Shown here piece after piece: positions 48,558-57,558 of a stretch of 64,000 bases of DNA. This DNA comes from Anaerolineae bacterium (lineage in GTDB: Bacteria; Chloroflexota; Anaerolineae; Aggregatilineales; Phototrophicaceae), in contig JALHQT010000004.1 in assembly GCA_022841825.1 (NCBI GenBank), forward strand, positions 1 through 64,000. Direction: 5' to 3'. Each line of letters opens with the position of its first letter. Positions within the stretch are counted from its first letter, which is position 1. Both the position numbers and the translations under genes were made by a program. The notes under the pieces were generated by a model, which did no database searches, had not been told where the DNA came from, and saw only the letters and a list, made by a program, of their open reading frames with translations.

Positions 48558-49451
48558 TTAGGAGACCTGCGACGACCGCGCCCGTTCCAACGCGGTGATC
48601 AAGGTTCGCCGCAGCAGGACTTCGATCATTTCATGGCGGTACTCGGCTGTCGCGCGGTACTTGCTGGTGCGCGGGCGCAGCGTTGCGTGCGCGGCGGCGA
48701 CGGCGGAAGCGAGTGTCGCGTCGGTCGTCGCTTGCCCGACCAGCGCGGCTTCGACCGCCTCGGAACGCACGGGTGTTGGGGCGACAGGCGCGATGCAGAC
48801 ACGCGCCTTTGCATAGCGCGCGCCCTCCTCGTCGAGCGCGATCCAGACCGCGCAGCCCAGCACCGGAAGCGCGACTCCCTGGGGGCGCATGATGCGGTTG
48901 AAAGCGCTCGCTTCTCCTGGCTTTGTCCCGCGCAGGCGGAAGCGCAGCAGCAGGTCGCGCGAGGGGTTGAGCAGCGACTGGGCGGGTCCCAGATAGAGAT
49001 CGCGGATCGGCAGCCAGCGCCGGTCTCCGTTCACGATGACTTCGGCTTCCGCATCCAGCGCGACCAGCGATACCGTGCCGTCGCCAGCGGGCAGCGCGTG
49101 CGCCACATTGCCGCCGATGGTCGCCACGTTGCGCACCTGCGGTCCGCCGACGACGCCGCAGCTTTCGACCAGGCAGGCTGCCTGCTGCTGCAAGAGCGTG
49201 GACTTGACGATTTGCGAGTGGGTGACGCCCGCGCCGATCATGACGGTCTCGCCGTCATGGGTGATGTCACATAACTCCCGGATGGTGGTGATGTCGATCA
49301 GCGCTTCGTGCGGCGCGTGTCCTTCCGCCCGGCTTTCGATCAGCAGATCGGTGCCACCCGCGACAATCCGCGCGCGCCCGCCATAATCGCCCAACAGCGC
49401 AAGTGCCTCAGGGATGGTATGGGGGGTGTGATAATGATTCCAGAGTTTCAT
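48558..49451 (-). CDS. FAD-binding subunit of a molybdenum hydroxylase (XdhB/CoxM type)
   Basis: 297 residues. FAD-binding motif ARIVAGGTDLL and the TIGGNVAHALPAGD loop (T-x-GGN), with the CO-dehydrogenase flavoprotein C-terminal domain. It passes electrons from the iron-sulfur clusters of the downstream fusion protein to NAD+ or another acceptor. A well-formed promoter with a palindrome over its -10 lies 29 bases upstream, so the pair can be expressed apart from the transporter. Confidence 0.92.
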   Translation of the reverse strand: MKLWNHYHTPHTIPEALALLGDYGGRARIVAGGTDLLIESRAEGHAPHEALIDITTIRELCDITHDGETVMIGAGVTHSQIVKSTLLQQQAACLVESCGVVGGPQVRNVATIGGNVAHALPAGDGTVSLVALDAEAEVIVNGDRRWLPIRDLYLGPAQSLLNPSRDLLLRFRLRGTKPGEASAFNRIMRPQGVALPVLGCAVWIALDEEGARYAKARVCIAPVAPTPVRSEAVEAALVGQATTDATLASAVAAAHATLRPRTSKYRATAEYRHEMIEVLLRRTLITALERARSSQVS

Positions 49452-49478
49452 GAGGAATTTCGCTTATCTATTTCTCAT

Positions 49479-49493
49479 AAATGTACGACATTT
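49479..49493. promoter_or_regulatory. Palindrome AAATGT-ACG-ACATTT over a -10 element
   Basis: Perfect 6-bp arms around three bases, overlapping the -10 of the xanthine-dehydrogenase-type genes. Classic position for a repressor site. Confidence 0.5.
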
Positions 49494-49508
49494 AGGTGCG
49501 CGATGCAA
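49480..49508 (-). promoter_or_regulatory. Sigma-70-type promoter for the hydroxylase genes
   Basis: On the minus strand TTGCAT (49508-49503), exactly 17 bases, TACATT (49485-49480). The FAD-subunit start is about 29 bases downstream of the -10. Confidence 0.6.
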
Positions 49509-49529
49509 CACGAGCGACCGCTGTCGCTT

Positions 49530-51059
49530 TCACACCGCATCCATCGCAGCACCCGCCATCATCTGCCCGACCTGGCGAAGCGTGACTGACTCGCGCGGCA
49601 GCACGCCGACGATGCGCCCTTCATACATGACTGCGATCCGATCTGAGAGCGCGAAGATCTCATCCAGATCTTCGGAGATGAGCAGGATCGCGGTGCCATT
49701 GGCGCGCTCTTCCAGCAAACGCCGGTGAATGTACTCGGTCGCGCCCACATCCACGCCGCGCGTCGGCTGCGCCGCGATGAGCAGGCGGGGCGAACGCGAA
49801 AGCTCGCGCGCCAGGATCAACTTCTGGATGTTGCCGCCGGAAAGCGACTTGATCGGGGTATCCGTCGTCGGCGTCTTGATTTCGTAGTCCTTGACTGCGC
49901 GTTCGCATGCCTCGCGGATAGCGCGCAGATTGAGCAGTCCCCCACGATTGAAGGGCGGTCGCGCATGATCCTGCAAGATGTAGTTTTCCGCGACCGTGAA
50001 CTCTTTGATTGCGCCGTCCAGCATGCGCTCTTCCGGGATATACGAGATGCCCGCTTCGTGGCGCTGGCGCGGGGATTTGCCTGTGACATCTGTGTCATCC
50101 AGGGTAATCGTCCCACTCTTGATGGCGCGCAGCCCGGCAATGACCTGCGCAAGCTCACTTTGTCCGTTGCCGGATACGCCAGCAACGCCGGTGATCTCGC
50201 CGCCATGCAGGGTGAGCGACACCTCTTTGAGTCCCAGTTCACCCCGGTTGCTCAGGGCGGAGACACGGTCGAGCCGCAGTCGCTCGCTGCTGACCTGTGT
50301 CGCGCGGCGTGCGTACTCAAAGACAACCGGACGACCGACCATCATCTCGGCGAGCAGCGGCTTGGTCGCCGCAGTCGTCGGGATGGTGTCCACACGCCTC
50401 CCGGCGCGCAGCACCGTGATGCGTTGGCTGATCGAGAGGACTTCATGGAGTTTGTGAGAGATAAAAATGATCGAACGTCCGTCGTCTGTCATGCGATGCA
50501 ATATGCGAAATAAGTCATCTACTTCTTGCGGCGTCAGGACAGCGGTTGGCTCGTCCAGGATCAGCAGCGCCGCACCTTTGTAAAGCGCGCGCAGAATTTC
50601 GACCCGCTGCTGTTCGCCGACCGAAAGCTGCCAGATTGGGAGGTTGGGATTGACCTTTAGATTGTACTTTTCGGAAAGTTCGTCCAAACCTCGCGCGATC
50701 GACTTCAGATCAAGCTGCCATTTCGACGGTATCCCCAGCGCGGTGTTTTCAGTCACCGTCAGTGAGGGCACAAGCATGAAATGCTGATGCACCATCCCCA
50801 CGCCCTGCGCGATGGCGTCCTGCGGCGAGCGGATGCGTGTCTCACGACCGTTGATCAGAATGCTGCCTTCGTCCGGCTGATACAAGCCATACAGCATTTT
50901 CATCAGTGTGCTTTTGCCAGCACCATTTTCGCCGAGGAGCGCGTGAATTTCGCCCGCCTGCACATCAAAATCGAGGTGATCGACCGCCAGCACGCCGGGA
51001 AAGCGCTTGACGATTCCGCGCATTTCTAACGTGTCGATCCGCCGTCCGTTTTCCGTCAT
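49530..51059 (-). CDS. Nucleoside/sugar-type ABC transporter ATPase (two nucleotide-binding domains)
   Basis: 509 residues with duplicated ABC domains as in RbsA/NupA-type proteins. N-domain: Walker A LLGENGAGKST, signature LSVGEQQRVEIL, Walker B LLILDEPTAVL. C-domain: degenerate Walker A GVSGNGQSE, signature LSGGNIQKLILAREL, and LLIAAQPTRGVDVGA in place of LDEPT. The degeneracy of the second site is normal in this family. ATG at 51059 behind GGAGG. Works with the two permeases and BMP protein upstream. Confidence 0.93.
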   Translation of the reverse strand: MTENGRRIDTLEMRGIVKRFPGVLAVDHLDFDVQAGEIHALLGENGAGKSTLMKMLYGLYQPDEGSILINGRETRIRSPQDAIAQGVGMVHQHFMLVPSLTVTENTALGIPSKWQLDLKSIARGLDELSEKYNLKVNPNLPIWQLSVGEQQRVEILRALYKGAALLILDEPTAVLTPQEVDDLFRILHRMTDDGRSIIFISHKLHEVLSISQRITVLRAGRRVDTIPTTAATKPLLAEMMVGRPVVFEYARRATQVSSERLRLDRVSALSNRGELGLKEVSLTLHGGEITGVAGVSGNGQSELAQVIAGLRAIKSGTITLDDTDVTGKSPRQRHEAGISYIPEERMLDGAIKEFTVAENYILQDHARPPFNRGGLLNLRAIREACERAVKDYEIKTPTTDTPIKSLSGGNIQKLILARELSRSPRLLIAAQPTRGVDVGATEYIHRRLLEERANGTAILLISEDLDEIFALSDRIAVMYEGRIVGVLPRESVTLRQVGQMMAGAAMDAV

Positions 51060-51074
51060 AGACCGCCTCCGCAA

Positions 51075-51101
51075 GCGGGGTGCCCCAGAAGGACACCCCG
51101 C
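51075..51101 (-). other. Intra-operon hairpin after the BMP gene
   Basis: GCGGGGTG (51075-51082) pairs with CACCCCGC (51094-51101), loop of 11, between the binding-protein stop and the ATPase ribosome site. No T-run. Likely raises binding-protein mRNA relative to the ATPase. Confidence 0.6.
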
Positions 51102-51117
51102 CGCTTTCTAACCTACG

Positions 51118-52023
51118 CTACATACCACGCTGCCCCATGACCATCTGCAAGCCGCCGTTCGCCAGCGTCAGCGTAAAAGCTTCGCCGCCGAGCGTGCCGC
51201 CCTGGATGCTCGCGATCATGTCCATGAGCACGACATCCCAGCGGTAGACCTGGAACATGACGCCAGACTCTGCCGCCAGATCCGCCTGGCTGGACTGCGT
51301 GCCAAACCAGGGGATGCCGTTCTCCGTCGCGACCGCGATGGGACCCACGACCATCTGCGCCGTACCCGTCAGGACATCCGCGCCGTTGGCGACGAAGGTG
51401 TTGGCGGCTTCGGTCGCCAGCGGGACATCGCTGAACGACTGGATGTAGGTCACCTGGACCTGCACGTCGGGACGGATGGCGGCGGCACCCGCCACGAAGC
51501 CATCGACATACAGCTTGGCATCGCCGACTTCGATGGGACCCACGACGCCGATAATGCCACTCTCGCTCATCATCGCCGCCATCGCGCCATTCAGGAAGCC
51601 GCCTTCACCGGCTGCCGCCGTGTAGGCGAAAACATTCGGCAGACCGAAGGTGTTTTGGTCAGTGCCCCAGGCAAACGAGGTTTCTGGGAATTCGGGTGCC
51701 AGCTCCTCGACAATCGCGCCGTACTGCGAACCATGCGCGATGATCAGGTCGTACTCGCCGGATGCTGCCCACTCGCGCAGCGCGACCGCCGCGTCATCGA
51801 CCACGAACGTGCCTTCCTGGAAGACGAAATCGAAGGCGTCGCCCATTTCGGCATCGACCAGGGTCAGCGCGTCGAACATGCTCTGGCTGAACGCCAAATC
51901 GTTGGTCGCGCTGGGCGCAACCGCCGCAACGCGGAAGACATCATCCTGTGCATTGACCGTTGGCAGCACGCCGACCAGCAGCGCCGCCATCACCAGGAGG
52001 AGTGTTACAAGACGCTTGTTCAT
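51118..52023 (-). CDS. BMP family ABC transporter substrate-binding protein
   Basis: 301 residues with a signal peptide (MNKRLVTLLLVMAALLVGVLPTVNAQ). BMP/PnrA pattern: a flexible Rossmann-type fold with DLIIAHGSQYG, FAWGTDQN, FLNGAMAAMM and GVVGPIEVGDAKLYVDGFVAGA. Members bind nucleosides or purines. Tail GQRGM is short. AAAGG nine bases before the ATG. Third gene of the transporter operon. Confidence 0.9.
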   Translation of the reverse strand: MNKRLVTLLLVMAALLVGVLPTVNAQDDVFRVAAVAPSATNDLAFSQSMFDALTLVDAEMGDAFDFVFQEGTFVVDDAAVALREWAASGEYDLIIAHGSQYGAIVEELAPEFPETSFAWGTDQNTFGLPNVFAYTAAAGEGGFLNGAMAAMMSESGIIGVVGPIEVGDAKLYVDGFVAGAAAIRPDVQVQVTYIQSFSDVPLATEAANTFVANGADVLTGTAQMVVGPIAVATENGIPWFGTQSSQADLAAESGVMFQVYRWDVVLMDMIASIQGGTLGGEAFTLTLANGGLQMVMGQRGM

Positions 52024-52049
52024 GTGCAGGACCTTTCTATATGGAAAAA

Positions 52050-52976
52050 TTACTCACCCCGCTCAAATGGTTTCGTGAGCGCGTCCGGCTTTTCCGTCTG
52101 CCGTGACGCGAAAACCAACGCAATAATGGTGATGACGTACGGTGCCATCACTGCAAACTCGGACGGGATATTCAGCCCAATCGCGCTGATTTGTAACTGG
52201 AGGGCGTTGACGAAGCTGAAGAGCAGGGCACCAATCATAATGCCGACCGGACGCCAGCGCCCGAAGTAGACCAGCGCGACCGCGATGAAGCCTAGTCCGG
52301 ATGTGAGATTCTGTTGGAAGACCTTGAGGAGCGCGACCGAAAGCGCCGCGCCCGCCAACCCTGCCAGCATACTGCCCAGGATGACCGTCATGTAACGCAC
52401 GCGCGCCACGTTGATGCCCATCGCATCGGCAGCCTGTGGGTTCTGACCGACCGCGCGGATCATCAGTCCGAAGGGTGTGCGGTTGATGATGTAAGCGGAA
52501 ATTGGCACCAGCGCAAACGCGACATACACCAGGATATTGTGCCGAAAGAAGATTTCGCCGATACCGAGGAACTGAATATCTGAAAGCAATGGAATGTAGA
52601 TGGCAGAGAAACCCTCGACGGAACGCGGTGTGCCGACCAGTCGCTGAAACAGCAGCTCGCTCATGCCCAGCCCAAACAGGTACATGCCGATTCCGCTGAT
52701 CCCCTGTTCTGCCTTGAGCGTGACGCTCACGAACGCCGTCGCCAATCCCAGGAGTGCGCCGACCAGCAGCGCCGCACCGACGCCAAGGACGGCGCTGCCC
52801 GTCATCAGCGCGACGTAATGTGCGAAAAATGCGCCCATCAGCATAATGCCATCGACGCCGAGGTTGAGCACGCCGCTGCGCTGCCCGAACATCTCGCCGA
52901 TAGATGCGAACATGTAGGGTGTTGCCAGCCGGAGCGCCGCCGCGAAGACGCTGGCAGTGAAGACTTGTTCGATCAT
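52050..52976 (-). CDS. Nucleoside-type ABC transporter permease (YufQ/BPL2 type)
   Basis: 308 residues with eight to nine helices. RSGVLNLGVDGIMLMGAFFA and the inner loop AVGQNPQAADAMGINVARVRY are hallmarks of the second permease in BMP-type transporters. Its ATG overlaps the stop of the other permease by 4 bases. Confidence 0.92.
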   Translation of the reverse strand: MIEQVFTASVFAAALRLATPYMFASIGEMFGQRSGVLNLGVDGIMLMGAFFAHYVALMTGSAVLGVGAALLVGALLGLATAFVSVTLKAEQGISGIGMYLFGLGMSELLFQRLVGTPRSVEGFSAIYIPLLSDIQFLGIGEIFFRHNILVYVAFALVPISAYIINRTPFGLMIRAVGQNPQAADAMGINVARVRYMTVILGSMLAGLAGAALSVALLKVFQQNLTSGLGFIAVALVYFGRWRPVGIMIGALLFSFVNALQLQISAIGLNIPSEFAVMAPYVITIIALVFASRQTEKPDALTKPFERGE

Positions 52977-54157
52977 GCTTGCGCCTTTCTCGTCGCCGCT
53001 GCTGCTTCGGGCGATGAGGCAGTCGTGGGAGGGTTAATCTCGATGTTCCGCCGTCGCTGTCGCCTGCGCTGGACAAACACCTGGCTGCTGACGGCAAAGA
53101 TGACGATGATGCCGTTGACGGCGGTGATCAGAGATGCGGGCACGCCGATGTCGCGCTGCATGTTCTGTGCGCCGACGAGCAGCCCGCCGAAGAAGATCGA
53201 GGCGGGGATCGCTCCGAAGGGGTTCAGACCGCCAAAGAGCGCGGCGACGATGCCGTTGAAACCCGCGTTTGCCGTGAAGCCCGCCGGGGAGCCATCCGTT
53301 TGCAGCCGATACTGCAAGCCCAGCACCTGCACGACACCTGCCAAGCCCGCGCAGCCGCCTGCCAGACACATGGCGAGGACGACCTGCCGCCGAACGTTGA
53401 TGCCCGCGTAGCGTGATGCGCGGTCGTTGAAACCCACCGCGCGGATGCGGTAGCCAATCGGCGTATGCCAGAGCAGGACATAAACGACCACTGCCAGCAG
53501 GATGGCGAGGATCAAGCCGTAGTGCAGCCGCGTGCGCGCGAACACTTCGACGCCGTCAAACCAGCCAATCGTGAGGCGTGGAAGCTGAAGCTCGTTGAGG
53601 ATGCGGGCGGTCTTGGGGATATGGTTGGTGCCAACCTCGGTTGGATCGAGGAGTGGACCATTCAACAGGAAATTCATCATCTGCACCGCCACCTGATTGA
53701 GCATGATGGTGCTGAGAATTTCATTGACGTTAAAGTATGCCTTCAGAAAGCCAGCGATGCCGCCGTACACGGCACCCGCCGCAAAACCCGCCAGGAGCGA
53801 GAGCACGATCACCAGCAGCGGTGGAAGTCGCCCGCCAAAGGCAATCGCAATTGTCACGCCCGCCACCGCGCCCGCGATCATCTGACCCTCACCACCGATG
53901 TTGATGACACTGGCGCGGAAGGCAACGCAAATGCCGATGGCGATGAAGAGGACGGGGATCGCCTTGACCAGCGTTTCGGCGGTGGCGTTTTCGGTGCCAA
54001 ATGCCCCCGCCGCCAGCGCCAGATACGCTTCGCCGACATTGGCATTCATGACGATGAGGAGGATTGAAGCGACGGCAAGCGCAGCACCCAGCGAGGTGAC
54101 AGGGGGAAGGAGGTCGAATAAGCGGTCAAACCAGGCGCGAACGTGAGGTCGAGGCAT
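52973..54157 (-). CDS. Nucleoside-type ABC transporter permease (YufP type)
   Basis: 394 residues with about nine helices. INIGGEGQMIAGAVAGV and the loop AVGFNDRASRYAGINVRRQVV identify the first permease of the BMP-type system. The ATG at 54157 is set by AAAGGATG seven bases upstream; the frame to 54226 is leader. A promoter at 54200-54228 lies just ahead, so this is the first gene of the operon. The C-terminal tail is basic (QRRRQRRR). Confidence 0.91.
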   Translation of the reverse strand: MPRPHVRAWFDRLFDLLPPVTSLGAALAVASILLIVMNANVGEAYLALAAGAFGTENATAETLVKAIPVLFIAIGICVAFRASVINIGGEGQMIAGAVAGVTIAIAFGGRLPPLLVIVLSLLAGFAAGAVYGGIAGFLKAYFNVNEILSTIMLNQVAVQMMNFLLNGPLLDPTEVGTNHIPKTARILNELQLPRLTIGWFDGVEVFARTRLHYGLILAILLAVVVYVLLWHTPIGYRIRAVGFNDRASRYAGINVRRQVVLAMCLAGGCAGLAGVVQVLGLQYRLQTDGSPAGFTANAGFNGIVAALFGGLNPFGAIPASIFFGGLLVGAQNMQRDIGVPASLITAVNGIIVIFAVSSQVFVQRRRQRRRNIEINPPTTASSPEAAAATRKAQA

Positions 54158-54199
54158 TTCTGCATCCTTTGAGGACGATCCAGACGTTATCGCATCCAC

Positions 54200-54228
54200 A
54201 TTATGAGTCGTAGATGAGTTATGCACAA
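54200..54228 (-). promoter_or_regulatory. Promoter of the BMP-transporter operon
   Basis: On the minus strand TTGTGC (54228-54223), 17 bases, CATAAT (54205-54200), 42 bases before the permease start and just after the dhaR-type gene. I found no -24/-12 (sigma-54) element here. Confidence 0.55.
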
Positions 54229-54284
54229 CCTATCATTTGTCACTATTGTGGAAGCTAAACAGCCTGCGTTCCTGTGATGGCGCG

Positions 54285-56246
54285 TCACTTGAAGTTGGCG
54301 GTCTGGATGCCATAGTGTTTCAGCTTGCGCCAGAGCGTCGTGCGGTCAATGCCCAATGCAGCCGCCATTGCCGACATACCGCCTGCGCACGCGCGCCCCG
54401 CCCGCATGATAGCATCCAGCTCCGCATCTTCGAGGGAAATCGTGGGCTGCAAGAGCGCTGAGTGCGGGTTCAGGCTGTGACCGAGGCGTACATTCTCCGG
54501 CAGATCACCCGCCTGGATCAAGCCATCGGTCGATTGCGTCACCGCGCGTTCGATAATGCTCTCCAGTTCGCGCACGTTGCCGGGATAGGGGTAGCTTTGC
54601 AGCATCAGCAGCGCATCTGCTTCAATCGATGCGGGCTGGTCCCCGGGCGTCAGCCGCTCAAGGAAACGGTTCGCGAGCTGACCGATGTCTTCGCGCCGTT
54701 CGCGCAGCGGCGGCACCTTCAGGTGAAGGATGTTGAAGAGGTAGTACAACTGTGGCAGGAAGCTGTGATTTTCCACCTGCGCTTCGATGTTCAGCGCTGT
54801 TGTCGCCACAATGCGGACATTGATATGCGAGGTACGCACGGCGTACAGGCGCGTCACGCCGCGGCTGTTCATCACCTGGAGCAGGACGCGCTGCGCTTCC
54901 AGCGAAAGCTGGTCGATCTGGTCAATGACCAGCGTGCCGCCGTCCGCCAGCTCAAACTTGCTGGGTCGCCCCTGTTCGCTGCCATGTGCGTCCCGACCGA
55001 GCAGCTCTTCGACCATGAACTCTTTGGGGATCATGCTGCAATTCAGGACGACCAGGGGTTTGCCCGCGCGCGGGCTGGCGTTATGAATTGCCTGCGCGAG
55101 CGCAGTTTTCCCCACACCTGCCTCGCCGGAGAGCAGCACCGGCGAGGCACCTTTCGCCGCAACCTTCGCCTGTCGAAGCAAGCCATGCATCTGGCTGGAC
55201 GTGAATTCAAAGTCGTTGAAGGTGAGGGGCGGTGGCGCGCTCACCTGCTGATGCACGAGCGAACGCACCTGGGCGAGCGGGCGCAGCATGGCGATGCCGC
55301 CGACAACTTCGCCCACGCCGTTCTTGATCACACGCACATTGATCAGGCACTTCACAAAGCGGTCTACGATTTGCAGCGATGCCTCGACATCGGACAGCTC
55401 ACGCTGCTGCTCAATCGCGCCGTGGATCAGCTCTGTGAAGCCGATCACCTCGTGGATACGATGCCCCAGCAGCGCCTTACGCTCAACTCCCAGGATTTGC
55501 CACGCCATGCTGTTGATGTGTTCAATCCCGCCATCGTTATCCCAGGTCAGCACGCCATCGGTGACTGATTCGAGAATTGACGTCAACATGCGCGTGCGTT
55601 GGTTTGCCTGTTCCAGGAGCAGGTTCGACTGCCCCTGCGCGCTGATCGCCTGGGCGGTGGTCATCATCAGCGCAAGCTGCATCTGGTTCGTCTCGTGCGC
55701 AGGGGTGATGATGCCGACCACGCCGACGATTGCGCCATGCTCATCATAAATGGGTGCGGCGGAACCGCCGAATGGATGAAGCGACTCAAGGCTGTGTTCT
55801 GCGCCGACCACCTGGGTCGGCATCGCCGTCACCGACGACAGGCTGATCGCATTCGTCCCGCGATACTCCTCCGACCAGCACGCGCCGATGCACAGCCCTG
55901 CCGCCATCAGGTGCAAGCCAAAATCGGGATCGCCATGCAGGCTGAGGACGACGCCTGTATATGTCGTCAGGACGAGGACGCTGGCTGCCCCTGCGATGCA
56001 GCCGTAGATGTCTTCGAGATAGGGCAGGGCTGTCGAAAGCAGTGCCGCTTCGCCCGCGGTGAGCGGGGCAGGCGGCGCTTCGCCCGCCACGACGGGATCG
56101 TGGCGCGGGGCATACCCCTTGCAGCGCTGCCATGAATCGCACACGCGCGGGTCAATAGCGGGCGAGGCAATCCCTTGGCTGGTACGGAATGCCCGCCACG
56201 CCTCTAGGGTGCGGTCATGATGGTAAGGATAATCGGTCGAACGCAT
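54285..56246 (-). CDS. dhaR: DhaR-like transcriptional regulator with degenerate AAA+ domain
   Basis: 653 residues. AcoR/DhaR layout: DSWQRC entry motif, GAF (about 65-205), PAS (about 215-325), AAA+ (about 345-570) and a Fis-type helix-turn-helix (AAALGIDRTTLWRKLKHYGI). The AAA+ part keeps Walker A (GEAGVGKT, 374-381). It lacks the GAFTGA sigma-54 loop (GRDAHGSEQGRP instead), has Gln443 for the Walker B Glu (LVIDQID), and has lost both arginine fingers (FLPQLYYLF for FREDLYYRL). E. coli DhaR, which works at a sigma-70 promoter with DhaK and DhaL as co-regulators, is similarly degenerate. The dhaKLM genes 3.6 kb away support the name. Start ATG 56246. Confidence 0.83.
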   Translation of the reverse strand: MRSTDYPYHHDRTLEAWRAFRTSQGIASPAIDPRVCDSWQRCKGYAPRHDPVVAGEAPPAPLTAGEAALLSTALPYLEDIYGCIAGAASVLVLTTYTGVVLSLHGDPDFGLHLMAAGLCIGACWSEEYRGTNAISLSSVTAMPTQVVGAEHSLESLHPFGGSAAPIYDEHGAIVGVVGIITPAHETNQMQLALMMTTAQAISAQGQSNLLLEQANQRTRMLTSILESVTDGVLTWDNDGGIEHINSMAWQILGVERKALLGHRIHEVIGFTELIHGAIEQQRELSDVEASLQIVDRFVKCLINVRVIKNGVGEVVGGIAMLRPLAQVRSLVHQQVSAPPPLTFNDFEFTSSQMHGLLRQAKVAAKGASPVLLSGEAGVGKTALAQAIHNASPRAGKPLVVLNCSMIPKEFMVEELLGRDAHGSEQGRPSKFELADGGTLVIDQIDQLSLEAQRVLLQVMNSRGVTRLYAVRTSHINVRIVATTALNIEAQVENHSFLPQLYYLFNILHLKVPPLRERREDIGQLANRFLERLTPGDQPASIEADALLMLQSYPYPGNVRELESIIERAVTQSTDGLIQAGDLPENVRLGHSLNPHSALLQPTISLEDAELDAIMRAGRACAGGMSAMAAALGIDRTTLWRKLKHYGIQTANFK

Positions 56247-56256
56247 AACATCGCAA

Positions 56257-56347
56257 GAGGAAGACAACCACGAAGGCGCTGAGGACGCGAAGATATGTGT
56301 TGTCTTTCTTCGAGTCCTTCGCGCCTTCGCGGTGTAACCTTCTTCCT
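56257..56347. repeat. Family A imperfect hairpin
   Basis: AGGAAGACAACCACGAAGGCGC (56257 onward) pairs imperfectly with GCGCCTTCGCGGTGTAACCTTCTTCC (ending about 56346). Lies between the regulator and the dehydrogenase genes. Confidence 0.7.
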
Positions 56348-57548
56348 ACGCCTCGTACTTCACATCCACGCGCCGACCCGATGCCGCCGACTGCTGGATC
56401 GCATCGCAGATGACCGCGTTGCGGTAGCCATCGACGAAAGTCGCGCCATACGGGTCAACCGCCGTGTTGTTGACAATCGCGCGGAAAAAATGATCGAACT
56501 CATGCACGAACGAGTGCTCCCAGCCGATCATATGTCCCTGGGGCCACCAGTTCTTCCAGTAGGGGTGATGGGGTTCGCTCACCAGCACATTGTGGAAGCC
56601 CTGTGTCGTGTTCGGCTCCTCGCCCGCCCAGAAGACCTCCAGCTCGTTCATGCGCTCAAGGTTGAACTTGATCGACCCCTTCTCGCCGTTGATTTCCAGC
56701 ACTTCGTGGTTCTTGCGCCCCTGGCAGAAGCGTGATGCTTCCAGCGTGCCGAGCGCGCCATTTTCGAACTCGAACAGCGCCGTGAACGCATCATCGACAT
56801 CGACCGTCCCGCGCCCGCTGCCATCCGGGAGCGGACGTTCTTTGACGAACGTCTGCACATTGCCCATGACGGATTTCGGCTCGCCGACCAGGAAGCGCGC
56901 AAGGTCGATGATGTGCGCGCCCAGGTCGCCGAGCGCGCCGCTGCCCGCCACGCTTTTGTCGAGCCGCCAGATCTTCGGGAAGTTCGGGTCGATGATCCAT
57001 TCTTGCAGGTAGACCGCGCGGTAGTGGAAGATGCGCCCCAGCGCGCCGCTCTCGATCAGATGCTTTGCCTGCATGATCGCCGGGACGAAACGGTAGTTGA
57101 AGGCGACCATGTGCTTGACGCCCGCCTTCGTCACCGCGTCGAGCATCGACTTCGCCTCTTCCGCCGTGCGCGCCAGCGGCTTTTCGCAGAAGACATGCTT
57201 GCCCGCGCCCGCCGCCGCGATGCACGGCTCGGCGTGGGCGTCGTTGGGTCCGCCATTGTCGAACACGTCGATGGCGTCGTTTTCCAGCATCGCGCGCCAA
57301 TCGGTGTAGTAGCGTTCGTAGCCGTAGCGCTTTGCCGCTTCCGCCACCGCCGCCTCGTCGCGCCCGGCGATGCCGACCAGCCGGGGGATCGCCGCCGGGG
57401 GATACATCATGTAGGGGATCTTCTTGAAGGCGTTCGAGTGCGCCTTGCCCATGAATGCGTAGCCGAGGATGCCGATGCCGAGCGAGGGAGCCTCGCCCTC
57501 CGCACGCGCACCCGCCATTGTCGTGAAGCCGCCGCCTTGTTCTGTCAT
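56346..57548 (-). CDS. Gfo/Idh/MocA family oxidoreductase
   Basis: 400 residues. An N-terminal Rossmann fold (GIGILGYAFMGKAHSNAF), the family EKP motif in HVFCEKPLARTAEEAK and a C-terminal sheet domain with ALGDLGAHIIDLARFL (catalytic D-x3-H). It oxidises or reduces a sugar or cyclitol with NAD(P)(H). The ATG at 57548 has AGGGGG seven bases upstream; the isomerase gene stops 10 bases before it, so they are an operon. Substrate unknown. Confidence 0.93.
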   Translation of the reverse strand: MTEQGGGFTTMAGARAEGEAPSLGIGILGYAFMGKAHSNAFKKIPYMMYPPAAIPRLVGIAGRDEAAVAEAAKRYGYERYYTDWRAMLENDAIDVFDNGGPNDAHAEPCIAAAGAGKHVFCEKPLARTAEEAKSMLDAVTKAGVKHMVAFNYRFVPAIMQAKHLIESGALGRIFHYRAVYLQEWIIDPNFPKIWRLDKSVAGSGALGDLGAHIIDLARFLVGEPKSVMGNVQTFVKERPLPDGSGRGTVDVDDAFTALFEFENGALGTLEASRFCQGRKNHEVLEINGEKGSIKFNLERMNELEVFWAGEEPNTTQGFHNVLVSEPHHPYWKNWWPQGHMIGWEHSFVHEFDHFFRAIVNNTAVDPYGATFVDGYRNAVICDAIQQSAASGRRVDVKYEA

Positions 57549-57558
57549 GATGCGCCCC

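Noticed and set aside
49530-51059. Broken second nucleotide site of the ABC ATPase as a pseudogene sign
   Set aside because: Degenerate C-terminal Walker motifs are normal for RbsA/NupA-type double ATPases.
52063-53097. 344-codon minus-strand frame across the two permease genes
   Set aside because: Alternate frame of two real permease genes; sequence is Arg-rich and without membrane helices.
54158-54284. Sigma-54 promoter for the BMP operon, expected from an NtrC-like regulator upstream
   Set aside because: No GG-N10-GC element could be found, and the regulator itself lacks GAFTGA; a TTGTGC-17-CATAAT element fits better.
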